This document shows positions 43,027 through 52,519 of a stretch of 64,000 nt of DNA, one piece after another. The DNA is from an uncultured Porphyromonadaceae bacterium (GTDB lineage: Bacteria; Bacteroidota; Bacteroidia; Bacteroidales; Muribaculaceae). The translations under genes and the position numbers were made by a program. Position 1 is the first letter of the stretch; every line of letters starts with the position of its first letter. The notes below the pieces were generated by a model that had not been told where the DNA came from, did no database searches, and saw only the letters and a list, made by a program, of their open reading frames with translations. The DNA is taken from positions 186,001 to 250,000 of the forward strand of contig CANRVB010000001.1 of NCBI GenBank assembly GCA_947643165.1, written 5' to 3'.

Positions 43027-45654
43027 TTAGAATTCCTGACCGAGAATGAAGTGGAACTGGCTTCCGCCGCGCTCGCCAAACACCTTGTCGAAACCATACG
43101 CCCAGTCGATACCCATCATGCCGACCATAGGCAGATAGATACGCACACCGGCACCGGCACTGCGCTTCAGGTCGAAGGGATTGAATTTGCCGACAGATGT
43201 CCAGGCATTACCGCCCTCAACGAAAGCAAGTCCGTAGATGGTCGATGTGGGCTGGAGCATGAACGGGAAGTGAAGCTCGACGCCAAACCTGGTGTAAGCA
43301 TAACCCTCGCGGCCCCATGGAGTAAGCTGACCGTTGTCGTAACCACGCAGACCAACGGTCTCGGTAGCATAGGTGTAGTTGCCAGTCATACCGTCACCAC
43401 CGACATAGAAGGTTTCGAACGGAGAGTGCAACCAACGGTTGTAGCTGCCAAGAAGGCCTACGTCGGCACGGGTCATGAGCACGAGTGTCCATTGGCCCAT
43501 CGGATCGGTAAGCGGGGTGTATGTACGCGATTTGAAGCGTAGCTTCCAGTATTCTATCCAACGGTACATTTCTTTCGCAGCCTCCTCGGTTCCGGCCTTG
43601 CTGAGCGCTTCCCAATCCTTTTTACCCGAGAACAGGCTGGCCGGAGGAGTCATCTGGAGATTGACCGAGAATGTAGAACCGCTACGTGTGTAAAGCGGGT
43701 TGTCGATACTGCTGCGGCTCAATGTGAGGCCAAGGACTATAGAGTTGGAAGTACCGTTGCGCATGTCGAACAGGTAATCCCAGTTTTTCAGATAGTACCA
43801 GTTGTAGCTCAACTCGGCCTGGAACTGGAAGAAGTCGTCGGGCCAGCTGAGTCGCTTGCCAAGACCTGCAGTCACACCCACCATCTGCAACACCTTGTTG
43901 GGGTCGTAACTATTCTGGTAGGAATTGCCGTAGTAATCGTTGTACATCGAGCTGCCGCCACCCCAATAATTGTTGAGCATGCTCTGGTAGGCGTTCTGCC
44001 ATGCACGGCTGTAGTAGGAAGAGTTGACACCGGTCTGACGGCTGTAGTAAGCCGAGAGCGAAAGAGCATTCGGACGCTTGCCACCGAACCAGGGGTCGAG
44101 GAACGAGACGCTGTATGCCTGATAGTAACGAGCATTAGTCTGTGCCGAGATCTGGAATGTCTGACCTTCGCCCTGAGGCAGGAGACCACGATATGTGCCG
44201 GGGTGAAGGAGGTTCTTCATAGAGAAGTTAGTGAACTTCAGACCGAGTTTGCCTATCACACCTGTCTGACCCCAGCCGAGCGAGAACTCAACCTGGTCAT
44301 TGGCTTTGGATTCGAGATTGAACTCGATATCGACAGTACCGTCCTCCTCGTTAGGAATAGGCTCAATACCCATATTCTCAGGATTGAAGTGACCGGTCTG
44401 GGCGATTTCACGTCCAGAGCGCACAAGGTCGGTACGATTGAACAGCTGACCCGGACGAACGCGCAGCTCGCGGCGTATCACCTTTTCATAAAGACGGTCG
44501 TTACCATTGATTATGACCCGGTTGATGTTTGCCTGGGGGCCCTCGATTATTCTCATTTCAAGGTCAATGCTGTCGCCATTGATATTGGTTTCGAGCGGAA
44601 CGAGATTGGAGAACAGGTAACCCTTGTCCATGTATACGTTGCCGATAGCGTCATCATCCTCGCGTGTACGCTTGTTGAGGTACTTCTGATTGTAGACCTC
44701 TCCCGGACGTATGTCGAGCAACTGGTTGAGCTGATCGGTAGTGAACACCGTGTTGCCGACCCATGTGATATTGTTGATATAGTACTTGTTGCCCTCGTTG
44801 ATGTCGATATACACATCGACGGTCTTGTCATCGTAGGGAACAACACTGTCGGCAACGATCTCGGCATCACGATAGCCCTTCTCGTTGTATTTATCAATGA
44901 TACGGACAAGGTCGTCCTTGTAATCATTATTGACGAATTTCTTCTGACGGAACAGGTTGATAAGCTTACCCTTCTCATTGGTTTTCTTCATGGTACGCTG
45001 GATGGCGTTGTCGCTCATCACCTCGTTGCCGGAGATGTAGATCTTATGCACCTTCACCTTGTCGTGCTTGTCGACGTTGATGTCGACTATCATCTCGTTG
45101 GGAGCAGAGAGATCCTCGTGAAGCGTGATCACGACGTCGGCATTCTTGAAGCCCTTGTCACCGTAGTATTTCTTGATGATCTGCTCGGCACGGTTTATGA
45201 TGTTCTGGGTGATGATGTTGCCCTTGATGAGCTGCAAGCTCTCCTGCAGATCCTCACGCTCGCTTTTCTTGGTGCCGTTGTAGTTGATGGCCGATATGCG
45301 CGGCTGCTGACGCAGATTGATCTGGAGCCACACCTTGTTGCCCGATGTCTTGTCGACGGCTATGGAGACATTGCTGAAGAGTCTCTGATTCCACAGGCGC
45401 TTGGCAGCTACAGTCAGCGCCTCGCCCGGTACCTCGATCCGCTCTCCTATCTTAAGGCCAGTGAATCCTATCACGGTTTCATCATCATAGTTGTCGGCGC
45501 CGTTCACTTTGATTCCGGCGATCTCGTATACCGAAGGAATTCCTCCGAAGTTGACCTTAGGCGAATATACAGTGTCGACAGGAACCTGTGCCATTAGTGC
45601 AGGTGCCTGCAGGGCGCAAAGAAGAGCCAAGGTGAGGACGAACTTGTGGAGCAT
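43027..45654 (-). CDS. bamA: Outer-membrane protein assembly factor BamA
   Basis: The 875-residue protein inserts beta-barrel proteins into the outer membrane. A signal peptide (ending PALMAQ) is followed by five POTRA domains (about 40-455), recognisable by their repeated pattern (ISAINYNGTKKSEREDLQES, VKVHKIYISGNEVMSDNAI, YYINNITWVGNTVFTTDQL). The Omp85 barrel (about 460-875) ends in FHFILGQEF. The barrel contains a Tyr/Asn/Gly-rich segment (NNYWGGGSSMYNDYYGNS, about residue 565), a large loop insertion. It is flanked by uppS upstream and skp genes downstream, the usual Bacteroidales order. Confidence 0.96.
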   Translation of the reverse strand: MLHKFVLTLALLCALQAPALMAQVPVDTVYSPKVNFGGIPSVYEIAGIKVNGADNYDDETVIGFTGLKIGERIEVPGEALTVAAKRLWNQRLFSNVSIAVDKTSGNKVWLQINLRQQPRISAINYNGTKKSEREDLQESLQLIKGNIITQNIINRAEQIIKKYYGDKGFKNADVVITLHEDLSAPNEMIVDINVDKHDKVKVHKIYISGNEVMSDNAIQRTMKKTNEKGKLINLFRQKKFVNNDYKDDLVRIIDKYNEKGYRDAEIVADSVVPYDDKTVDVYIDINEGNKYYINNITWVGNTVFTTDQLNQLLDIRPGEVYNQKYLNKRTREDDDAIGNVYMDKGYLFSNLVPLETNINGDSIDLEMRIIEGPQANINRVIINGNDRLYEKVIRRELRVRPGQLFNRTDLVRSGREIAQTGHFNPENMGIEPIPNEEDGTVDIEFNLESKANDQVEFSLGWGQTGVIGKLGLKFTNFSMKNLLHPGTYRGLLPQGEGQTFQISAQTNARYYQAYSVSFLDPWFGGKRPNALSLSAYYSRQTGVNSSYYSRAWQNAYQSMLNNYWGGGSSMYNDYYGNSYQNSYDPNKVLQMVGVTAGLGKRLSWPDDFFQFQAELSYNWYYLKNWDYLFDMRNGTSNSIVLGLTLSRSSIDNPLYTRSGSTFSVNLQMTPPASLFSGKKDWEALSKAGTEEAAKEMYRWIEYWKLRFKSRTYTPLTDPMGQWTLVLMTRADVGLLGSYNRWLHSPFETFYVGGDGMTGNYTYATETVGLRGYDNGQLTPWGREGYAYTRFGVELHFPFMLQPTSTIYGLAFVEGGNAWTSVGKFNPFDLKRSAGAGVRIYLPMVGMMGIDWAYGFDKVFGERGGSQFHFILGQEF

Positions 45655-45724
45655 ATAGTCTTTTTGAGTATTCGGTGATAATGATATGGATTAATGCGAG
45701 AAGAAAGGTTTATGATTGACGGCA

Positions 45725-46492
45725 TCAAGTGCCGGATGGTTCTGAAGAATCGCTGACCTGCTCGGAGGTGAGACCGTAGCGCCGCTCGCGCCGTTGATAG
45801 TCAGCTATAGCCTTGACAAACAAAGCTTCGTCGAAATCAGGCCAAAATGCATGTTCGATGACGATCTCCGTATAAGCGGCCTGCCAGAGCAGAAAGTTGC
45901 TAAGCCTACTGTCGCCGCCTGTACGTATCAGCAGATCGGGATCGGGGATGCCGGCAGTCATGAGGTTGGCCGAGATATCGTCTTCGCCGATGGCGGAGGG
46001 GTCAATCCGTCCGGCGGCGGCAAGAGCGGCGAGCCGGCGGCATGCGGCGGTAATCTCCACACGCGAGCTATAGCTGATGGCCAGAATAAGATTTAGGCCG
46101 GTAGATGACGAGGTGTCGGCAACACACTTTTCGAGACGCCGGCGCACATCATCGGGCACACGCTGCATATCGCCTATCAGGCCAAGACGGACGTTGTTGC
46201 GTATCAGATCGGGGGTCTCGCGCTCTATGGCCATTGATATCAGATGCATCAAAGCATCGACTTCGGCACGCGGACGGCCCCAGTTCTCGGTTGAGAAAGC
46301 GTAGAGTGTCAGATATTTCACACCGAGACGCGAAGCGGATTCAGTGATACGTCTGACAGTGTTGACACCTGCCACATGGCCTTCGGTCCTCTCACGTCCG
46401 CAGCTACGTGCCCAACGCCCGTTGCCATCCATGATGATGGCAATATGCGATGGTATGCGCGAGGGATCGAGTGGGTAATTATCGGTTGTCAT
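45725..46492 (-). CDS. uppS: Isoprenyl transferase (undecaprenyl diphosphate synthase)
   Basis: The 255-residue cis-prenyltransferase builds undecaprenyl diphosphate, the lipid carrier for peptidoglycan and surface glycans, from farnesyl and isopentenyl diphosphate. The signature IIMDGNGRWA places the catalytic Asp at 22; LTLYAFSTENWGRP and IRTGGDSRLSNFLLWQ(A) are also typical. It is cytoplasmic, membrane-associated. It is 70 nt upstream of bamA and 7 nt after the DUF6089-like gene, in an envelope-assembly operon. Confidence 0.96.
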   Translation of the reverse strand: MTTDNYPLDPSRIPSHIAIIMDGNGRWARSCGRERTEGHVAGVNTVRRITESASRLGVKYLTLYAFSTENWGRPRAEVDALMHLISMAIERETPDLIRNNVRLGLIGDMQRVPDDVRRRLEKCVADTSSSTGLNLILAISYSSRVEITAACRRLAALAAAGRIDPSAIGEDDISANLMTAGIPDPDLLIRTGGDSRLSNFLLWQAAYTEIVIEHAFWPDFDEALFVKAIADYQRRERRYGLTSEQVSDSSEPSGT

Positions 46493-46499
46493 ACTCTTT

Positions 46500-47192
46500 T
46501 CAATCTAATCTGTTACACGCCACGCATCGTGGACCGAACTCATAGCTGACACCCACGGTTAGAGTCGAGTACCAGTCTGTATTTTTTATAAAACTGCTCT
46601 CTATGCCATACAGGTCGTCGAGCGTCTCGCCATCGAGCTTATCGCCAAACACCTTGACCATGGCAAATTCGGCAGTAATGTTGACCCGCTTTGCAGGTTT
46701 GTACTTCACTCCGAAAGCCAGAGGGATGCTGAATGCAGCGGCAGTCTTTCCATCGCAACTTGACATCGTCACTCCAACACCCGCAGCCATATAGGGGGTT
46801 ATTCTGTTGAGGCGCCGGTAGGTCTCGCCGATGCCATAAGGCAGGAAATTGAATTCGCCGCGCACATCAAACGACGTAGCCAGAGCATTAAAGCTGTAAC
46901 TGGCCATACCGGGAAGCACATTGTCGAGGTCGGCGCTGTTACCAGACAGACCGGCCAATCCAAGCTGGGCACGCAGGGCTGTACGCTCGTTGAATATGTA
47001 GCGTCCGCTCACATATCCGGCAAGACCGGGGTGCTGATAGAGATAGCTCGAATTTGCCTCGCCAAGATAGCCGCTCATGCCTAAACCGGCCCCTATGTCA
47101 AAACGGTAGACATCCGTATTGTCGTTTCCTACCGCCCATAGGCTCATGCAGGAAGCGACACTCAGACCAAGTACACGTAATGACTTTGACAT
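46500..47192 (-). CDS. Outer-membrane beta-barrel protein (DUF6089-like)
   Basis: The 230-residue protein has a signal peptide (about 1-22, ending LWAVGN) and a series of amphipathic strands (FDIGAGLGMSGYLGEANSSY, YMAAGVGVTMSS) ending in a strand with YSTLTVGVSYEFG and a short Cys-containing tail (RCVACNRLD). In Bacteroidales a protein of this type, which I know as DUF6089, commonly precedes uppS and bamA; the name is from memory. It may help outer-membrane assembly or simply share the operon. It lies 15 nt after the DUF6242-like gene. Confidence 0.75.
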   Translation of the reverse strand: MSKSLRVLGLSVASCMSLWAVGNDNTDVYRFDIGAGLGMSGYLGEANSSYLYQHPGLAGYVSGRYIFNERTALRAQLGLAGLSGNSADLDNVLPGMASYSFNALATSFDVRGEFNFLPYGIGETYRRLNRITPYMAAGVGVTMSSCDGKTAAAFSIPLAFGVKYKPAKRVNITAEFAMVKVFGDKLDGETLDDLYGIESSFIKNTDWYSTLTVGVSYEFGPRCVACNRLD

Positions 47193-47207
47193 TATGGCTG
47201 TTGGATA

Positions 47208-48722
47208 TTATTGCAGTGGACGGAAGGTGAGACGGTTGATGGCTCCCCGCCATACCTGGTTCATGGTCTGTCCCTCGAATGTGACACCTCCAAACAGGTA
47301 GATGTAGGGACATTCCCACTGGGTGATGAGCTGACTGGCGCGTCCTGCCGGCAATGATTGCGGGACAATCATGGTTCCCTTAGGTTCGAGAGAGGTCCAT
47401 GCCGATGACGAGCGGGATCCAAGGACCGAAGTTCCGATCAGAGCCGATGCATCGGCAAATCCGGGGATATAATCGGGCAACTGGAGCGACTCCATGGCTA
47501 CAGCCCAATGCACACCTTTGTCGTAGGAGATATAGACGGTATTTCTGTTTGATGACAGGGTGCTTCCACCGACCGCGAGCAATACGCTGTAGGAATTCAC
47601 TACCCAGTAGGCCGAGGTCTTGAATGCGAAATAGGGTATCAGCGACACGCCTTCACGCGCAAGTGCCGGATCAATGGATATGTTGGCCCATTGCTTGCCA
47701 TCGTAGGCCCAGGATGCGCCGGTAAGCGAACCGTCGGCCATACGGCCTCCGTTCATCATAAGCATCGGATATTCCGACCATTCGGTAGTATAGAGCAATG
47801 TGTTGCTCGTTCCACTCACAGGACAGCCGGCAGGGAGCGCCGGAGCCACCGATGCATCCACCGCATCGGGATAGCTCAACTGGACGTATGTGGCACCATA
47901 CTTCACGGTACCGAGCAGCTGATCGCCGTAGCCGCCATAGATGTGGCTCATGCTTACGCCGGTAGACACCCACATGATACCGCCGTCGACGGAACGGTAG
48001 AGTGTGTTATCCGAGTCAAGGATATAGAGCGCCTCGGTAGTTGCCGCAAGGGTCTCGACACGGGCGTTATCAGGCAGATGGGATTCGTTTACAGTCCACT
48101 CGTCATCAGCAAGATTGGCTGCGACAGCCATTTCGGCCGACGAAGCGCCCGCTGTCAGGCAGTAGTATTTGCTCTGCCACTCCACTGTCTTAGTGGCACG
48201 TATGTCGACAATATTTGTAGGGAGATCCCGGCGGGCGGCACGCGACCACTCCAGCGAGTCGGGATTCATCTTGTGGATATTGATCTGTATGGAATAGTCG
48301 CGGGCAGTGGTAGCGTCGAGGCTGACCACACGCAGCAGGACAGGGCCATTAGTAAAGTCGACAGAATCGGTAGAGGATGTCAGATAGTCAACCGAATCGC
48401 GGCCCTCAGTTCCGTTGAAATAGAGCATTGCCTTGCTGACAGATGGCAAGGAGATGTTGACGGTCAGCTTCTTGTTGATCTTTGTTCCTACGGGAAGAGA
48501 ATCGGCATTAAAGATACGGGCATTATCAAGATCTACCGAAAAAAACACCGTATCCAGATATTGGAGGATAGAGTCATCTTTTCCAAGTGAGAACGACAGC
48601 ACCGAAACGTTGCTGTAATCGGCACTGATATATACCTCTTCGGTATCGTCTGAGTTACACGACCATACACTAAGCGCTATCAGTGTAGCCAACAGTATGT
48701 TAAGAATGTTGCGACTGTTCAT
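47208..48722 (-). CDS. DUF6242-like lipoprotein
   Basis: The 504-residue protein has a lipoprotein signal (ending SVWSC) and an N-terminal Ig-like domain (about 35-150, SVLSFSLGKDDSILQYLDTV). A beta-propeller-like region then carries repeats of the kind TEALYILDSDNTLYRSVDGG and NTVYISYDKGVHW, reminiscent of sialidase or photosystem-assembly (Asp-box) repeats. I associate this with DUF6242 (unchecked). The function is unknown; surface or periplasmic. It has its own promoter and seems to head the DUF6089-uppS-bamA run. Confidence 0.75.
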   Translation of the reverse strand: MNSRNILNILLATLIALSVWSCNSDDTEEVYISADYSNVSVLSFSLGKDDSILQYLDTVFFSVDLDNARIFNADSLPVGTKINKKLTVNISLPSVSKAMLYFNGTEGRDSVDYLTSSTDSVDFTNGPVLLRVVSLDATTARDYSIQINIHKMNPDSLEWSRAARRDLPTNIVDIRATKTVEWQSKYYCLTAGASSAEMAVAANLADDEWTVNESHLPDNARVETLAATTEALYILDSDNTLYRSVDGGIMWVSTGVSMSHIYGGYGDQLLGTVKYGATYVQLSYPDAVDASVAPALPAGCPVSGTSNTLLYTTEWSEYPMLMMNGGRMADGSLTGASWAYDGKQWANISIDPALAREGVSLIPYFAFKTSAYWVVNSYSVLLAVGGSTLSSNRNTVYISYDKGVHWAVAMESLQLPDYIPGFADASALIGTSVLGSRSSSAWTSLEPKGTMIVPQSLPAGRASQLITQWECPYIYLFGGVTFEGQTMNQVWRGAINRLTFRPLQ

Positions 48723-48743
48723 AAATCATTTAATTTCAACGTG

Positions 48744-48751
48744 CAAAGTTA
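48744..48751 (-). promoter_or_regulatory. -7 element (TAACTTTG) for the DUF6242-DUF6089-uppS-bamA run
   Basis: An exact TAnnTTTG match on the minus strand, 21 nt upstream of the start at 48722. Confidence 0.6.
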
Positions 48752-48858
48752 ACAACAAATTCGTTAACTTCCCTTACGTTATAGTTAAAATTGCTAACTC
48801 ATCATCTGCAGGCCACTGTGACAGACAGCATTAATATTTGCAGATCAGACAATTAAGA

Positions 48859-49929
48859 TCAGCTTCGCGAGCAAACAATTTGATTGGATACTATCACAAT
48901 CCTGCGTCCGTCGACTATGGTTTCCCGGGAATCTGCAATGCCGACAGCGGGTGCACGTACGGCACCGGACTTTCCGAGCAATACCGGCGATATCTCTATG
49001 CAGGCCTGGTCCCACAGGCCAGAGTCAATGAACGATCCAAGCACAGATGCCCCGCCCTCAACGAGCACTGAACCGATATGCCTGGCATGAAGCTTGCTGA
49101 CAACCACGTCCACACCGGCATCGGGCGAGATAAATTGGACATCGACACCGATTGCCTCCAGATCGGGACGCGGAACTGAGGTGAACACCAATGCACGGCC
49201 CGATGAAAACAAGGCAGCATCGGGCGAGATGCGTCCCCGGCGGTCTAACACCACCTTAAGCGGTTGGCGCCCGGAGAGACCCCGCACGTCAAGGCGGCAA
49301 TTATCGGCCAGCACCGTATCCGATCCTACCATTATGGCATCGTGGAGCGCACGCTGACGATGGACAAGCATAGACGTGAGCGGTGTAGAAAACTTCATCG
49401 CACTGCTGCCGGGAGCACGCCTAATGTCCATATAGCCATCGGTGCTCATAGCCCACTTCAGAGTGATAAACGGACGATGTTGAGTATGCGACACTATAAA
49501 TCGGGGATTCAGTGCCCGACATTCGTCCTCAAGGACTCCGGTGACAACCTCGACTCCCGCGTCGCGGAGCATACGTATACCACGGCCGGAGACAACGTCG
49601 TGAGGATCTGTCATGCCGACCACCACACGCTTTATGCCGCAATCAATCAAAAGTTTCGCGCATGGCGGAGTCTTGCCATAGTGTGAGCATGGCTCAAGGG
49701 TGACATAAGCAGTCGATTCAGCGAACAACGATCTGTCGGATTCGGACACAGAGGCAACGGCATTGACCTCTGCATGGCCCTCGCCACAACGCCGATGATA
49801 GCCTTCGCCTATTATGCGTCCGTCGGGCGCGACTATAACGGCGCCAACCATAGGATTTGGCGCCGTATCAAATTCACCGAGACGGGCGAGCTGGATAGCC
49901 CGCCTCATGTATTTTTCGTTTATTTCCAA
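48859..49929 (-). CDS. ribD: Bifunctional pyrimidine deaminase/reductase of riboflavin synthesis
   Basis: The 356-residue enzyme performs the second and third steps of riboflavin synthesis. The N-terminal cytidine-deaminase-like domain (about 1-145) has the zinc site His52-Ala-Glu54 (GHAEVNAVA) with Cys81 and Cys90 in LEPCSHYGKTPPCA. The C-terminal NADPH-dependent reductase domain (about 150-356) starts at RPFITLKWAMSTDGYM. The start appears to be TTG at 49929, since family members keep the residues EKYMRRAIQLA; ATG at 49908 is the alternative. It overlaps the ispG stop by 10 nt. The rest of the riboflavin pathway is not in the window. Confidence 0.95.
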   Translation of the reverse strand: MEINEKYMRRAIQLARLGEFDTAPNPMVGAVIVAPDGRIIGEGYHRRCGEGHAEVNAVASVSESDRSLFAESTAYVTLEPCSHYGKTPPCAKLLIDCGIKRVVVGMTDPHDVVSGRGIRMLRDAGVEVVTGVLEDECRALNPRFIVSHTQHRPFITLKWAMSTDGYMDIRRAPGSSAMKFSTPLTSMLVHRQRALHDAIMVGSDTVLADNCRLDVRGLSGRQPLKVVLDRRGRISPDAALFSSGRALVFTSVPRPDLEAIGVDVQFISPDAGVDVVVSKLHARHIGSVLVEGGASVLGSFIDSGLWDQACIEISPVLLGKSGAVRAPAVGIADSRETIVDGRRIVIVSNQIVCSRS

Positions 49930-51659
49930 TTACCGTCGGATTTTATCAGTTCGACAAGACGTGCCGGAGCTTCCTGCTCAGGTATATTCTTGGCTACGCA
50001 TTCGCGGCCGCGGTATAGACTGACGCAACCGGCGGCAGCACCTACATAACCGTAATCGGCATCGGCCATTTCTCCGGGGCCATTCACCACACAGCCCATC
50101 ACACCGATCTTCATGCCACGCAGTCCGGCGGTAGCCTCCTTGACGCGGCGCAAAGTGTCGGAAAGATCGAACATTGTCCGTCCGCAACCTGGACAACTGA
50201 TGTATTCGGTAGCTGTAGTGCGCTGACGGGCAGCCTGGAGGATTCCGAAAGCAAGACGCGCGTTGTCGGCGGGCGAGAGGGAATCGCTATCGATCATCAC
50301 ACCATCGACAAGACCGTTGAGCAACAGACGTCCGAGATCGACAGAAGCCCTGACGATAACGTCGTCGGCCGACATTCCGCATAAATTGCGGCGCGCTATC
50401 ACAGGATTACGCATTCCTCGGCAAGTCATGGCATGTATCGCGGCGCTTATCTGCGCCGAATAGTTGGCATGACGGGAGGTCAACATCACAATCATATTAG
50501 GATCGACCTCCGGATTCTTGCCGATCATATCGGCTGCATCTATCTCAACAATATTCGCTACGTGGCCATCGAAAAAATCGGGGCGACGGCATTCGGAATA
50601 TTCCGCATCCGGATCGGTGCCGACAACGACCGGAACATGTGTCCCGCCAACATTGACGACAGGATCGTCGTGCAATCCGACAGTCGCCACAACGGCGCTA
50701 TGACGGCGCTGCGGACGGACACTATCATATTCAGGAGCTACAGGGCCAACAATATCGCCGGCGGCAGCAATCGTCTCAATATAATCAGCGATACGTGCCG
50801 CCACAGGCAGCTCGCACACCGGAGACTCGCTGAGCGACACACGTATAGTGTCGCCAAGTCCCTCGCTTAGCAGCGTTCCTATGCCGACAGCGCTCTTCAC
50901 GCGGCCATCCTCACCATCACCGGCCTCAGTCACTCCAAGATGAAGCGGGTAGTTCATACCCTCGCTGTCCATGGCCTTGGCAAGACGACGGACAGTCTCG
51001 ACCATGACCACAACGTTGGATGCCTTGACAGACACGACCACATTGTCGAAATCATGCCGGTGGCATACACGAAGGAACTCCATAGCGCTCTCCACGATAC
51101 CTTCCGGAGTATCGCCGTAACGGCTCATTATGCGGTCTGACAGGGAGCCATGATTCACTCCTATGCGCAATGCAGCCCCGCGGGCAGCAAGAAGTTTGAG
51201 CAAAGGACGCATAGCATCATCAATCTTTACGAGCTCTGCTGCATACTCCTCATCGGAGTACTCGAGTTTGCGGAAAGTACGTCCCGGATCCACAAAATTT
51301 CCGGGATTAATCCTTACTTTATCAGCCACGCCGGCAGCAGCCATGGCAGCCCGCGGATTGAAATGAATGTCAGCGACAAGCGGCAACGCCCCATAACCGG
51401 CCGCCGCAAGATCAGACTTTATAGCAGCCAGATTCTCAGCCTCGCGCACGCCTTGTGTGGTGAGACGCACCAACGCCGCACCGGCATCGGCAAGCGCCCT
51501 GCACTGCGCGGCAGAGCCTTCTGTATCCATAGTCGATGTATCGGTCATCGACTGCAGGCAAACGGGATAACCGCTACCTATATGGACATTCCCGACCTTT
51601 ACAGTCATTGTCCGGCGCCTATTGCAGCCGAACGATATATCAGTTGGTTTTGTAGGCAT
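49920..51659 (-). CDS. ispG: 4-hydroxy-3-methylbut-2-enyl diphosphate synthase (large type)
   Basis: The enzyme converts MEcPP to HMBPP in the MEP isoprenoid pathway, using a [4Fe-4S] cluster. From the ATG at 51659 it has 579 residues; an earlier ATG at 51683 is possible. The cluster ligands are Cys489 and Cys492 (CPGCGRTMFDL) and Cys523 (GCVVNGPGEMADADYG). A TIM-barrel N-domain (VADIHFNPRAAM, KVRINPGNFVD) is followed by a long inserted domain, as in the plant, chlamydial and Bacteroidota forms, against about 370 residues in E. coli. Its start lies inside the 3' end of purE and its end overlaps ribD. Confidence 0.95.
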   Translation of the reverse strand: MPTKPTDISFGCNRRRTMTVKVGNVHIGSGYPVCLQSMTDTSTMDTEGSAAQCRALADAGAALVRLTTQGVREAENLAAIKSDLAAAGYGALPLVADIHFNPRAAMAAAGVADKVRINPGNFVDPGRTFRKLEYSDEEYAAELVKIDDAMRPLLKLLAARGAALRIGVNHGSLSDRIMSRYGDTPEGIVESAMEFLRVCHRHDFDNVVVSVKASNVVVMVETVRRLAKAMDSEGMNYPLHLGVTEAGDGEDGRVKSAVGIGTLLSEGLGDTIRVSLSESPVCELPVAARIADYIETIAAAGDIVGPVAPEYDSVRPQRRHSAVVATVGLHDDPVVNVGGTHVPVVVGTDPDAEYSECRRPDFFDGHVANIVEIDAADMIGKNPEVDPNMIVMLTSRHANYSAQISAAIHAMTCRGMRNPVIARRNLCGMSADDVIVRASVDLGRLLLNGLVDGVMIDSDSLSPADNARLAFGILQAARQRTTATEYISCPGCGRTMFDLSDTLRRVKEATAGLRGMKIGVMGCVVNGPGEMADADYGYVGAAAGCVSLYRGRECVAKNIPEQEAPARLVELIKSDGNWK

Positions 51660-52146
51660 ATTTAACTTCGGCCAGATCGGCATTAGCCTTGACTATCTTG
51701 TCCTGAAGGCCGGCACGATAAGCATCGAGCCTTGCAGCCAACTCCTCATCGCCCAACGAAAGCATCTGTACGGCAAGAAGAGCCGCATTGAGAGCTCCAT
51801 TGATACCTACAGTCGCAACAGCTACGCCCGGAGGCATCTGAACTATGGCAAGCAGGGCATCCTGACCTTGGAGGGTACTGTCGATAGGAACACCTATCAC
51901 AGGCAGGGGGGTCATGGCGGCTATGACTCCCGGAAGAGCAGCAGCCATTCCGGCAGCGGCGATGATAACTTTAACGCCACGCGCTTTCGCTCCACGCGCA
52001 AACTCCTCTACCTGGGCGGGAGTACGGTGAGCCGACAGTGCGTGCATCTCGAAAGGAACTTCCATCTTATCAAGAAGATCGGCGGCCTTGCGAAGCACGG
52101 GCAGATCGCTGGTGCTGCCCATGATTATGCTAACTTTTGGGGTCAT
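51640..52146 (-). CDS. purE: N5-carboxyaminoimidazole ribonucleotide mutase
   Basis: The 168-residue enzyme (from the ATG at 52146; the in-frame ATG at 52164 would add MKNVNI) converts N5-CAIR to CAIR in purine synthesis. The signatures IIMGSTSDLPVL, MHALSAHRTP, VIIAAAGMAAALPGVIAAMT and MPPGVAVATVGINGA are present. It is probably the first gene of purE-ispG-ribD, behind a well-formed promoter at 52194-52225. Its last 20 nt overlap the ispG start. Confidence 0.96.
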   Translation of the reverse strand: MTPKVSIIMGSTSDLPVLRKAADLLDKMEVPFEMHALSAHRTPAQVEEFARGAKARGVKVIIAAAGMAAALPGVIAAMTPLPVIGVPIDSTLQGQDALLAIVQMPPGVAVATVGINGALNAALLAVQMLSLGDEELAARLDAYRAGLQDKIVKANADLAEVKYAYKTN

Positions 52147-52193
52147 GATATTTACGTTTTTCACTTATAGATGTGTACGTTCGTTTTAATCCA

Positions 52194-52225
52194 CAAAAGT
52201 ACTCAATATTCCCAATCTGCGCAAA
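52194..52225 (-). promoter_or_regulatory. Promoter of purE-ispG-ribD
   Basis: On the minus strand TTTG (52222-52225), a 20-bp spacer and TACTTTTG (52194-52201): a complete match to the Bacteroidetes -33/-7 consensus, about 48 nt before the purE start. Confidence 0.75.
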
Positions 52226-52234
52226 TCGGGCATT

Positions 52235-52471
52235 TCAGTTTGCTATAAACGGACCAAGTCCGCAGCCAAGAGCCGACTCGCTTGAATAGCAACGGGCAAA
52301 CTGGCGGATAAAGAATACAGCCATACGGCCAGGCAAAAGATCTCTGCAATCCTCCTGACTGTCAGGCACGCAGCTATCAGCCGCATCTGACAGGGCCTCA
52401 CTTTCCAGGGGAAACCGGAGATCATCGTCAGGCGAATCGATAGTACCACCCATAGGCAAATCTGTTTTCAT
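52235..52471 (-). CDS. Possible small hypothetical protein (78 aa)
   Basis: An ATG-initiated 78-codon frame fills the gap between the 138-residue secreted protein gene and purE. The N-terminal half is acidic (TIDSPDDDLRFPLESEALSD), and the C-terminal half (RMAVFFIRQFARCYSSES) resembles a short amphipathic segment. No family is recognised. It overlaps no known feature, though the purE promoter lies just beyond its end. It may be real, or chance. Confidence 0.35.
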   Translation of the reverse strand: MKTDLPMGGTIDSPDDDLRFPLESEALSDAADSCVPDSQEDCRDLLPGRMAVFFIRQFARCYSSESALGCGLGPFIAN

Positions 52472-52519
52472 GTGATTGAATCATACATGATAAACGTGGC
52501 CAATGTGGTGTTAGTATAT

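Noticed and set aside
44203-45597. 464-codon open frame opposite bamA
   Set aside because: Shadow of the POTRA region; no start signal or protein-like features.
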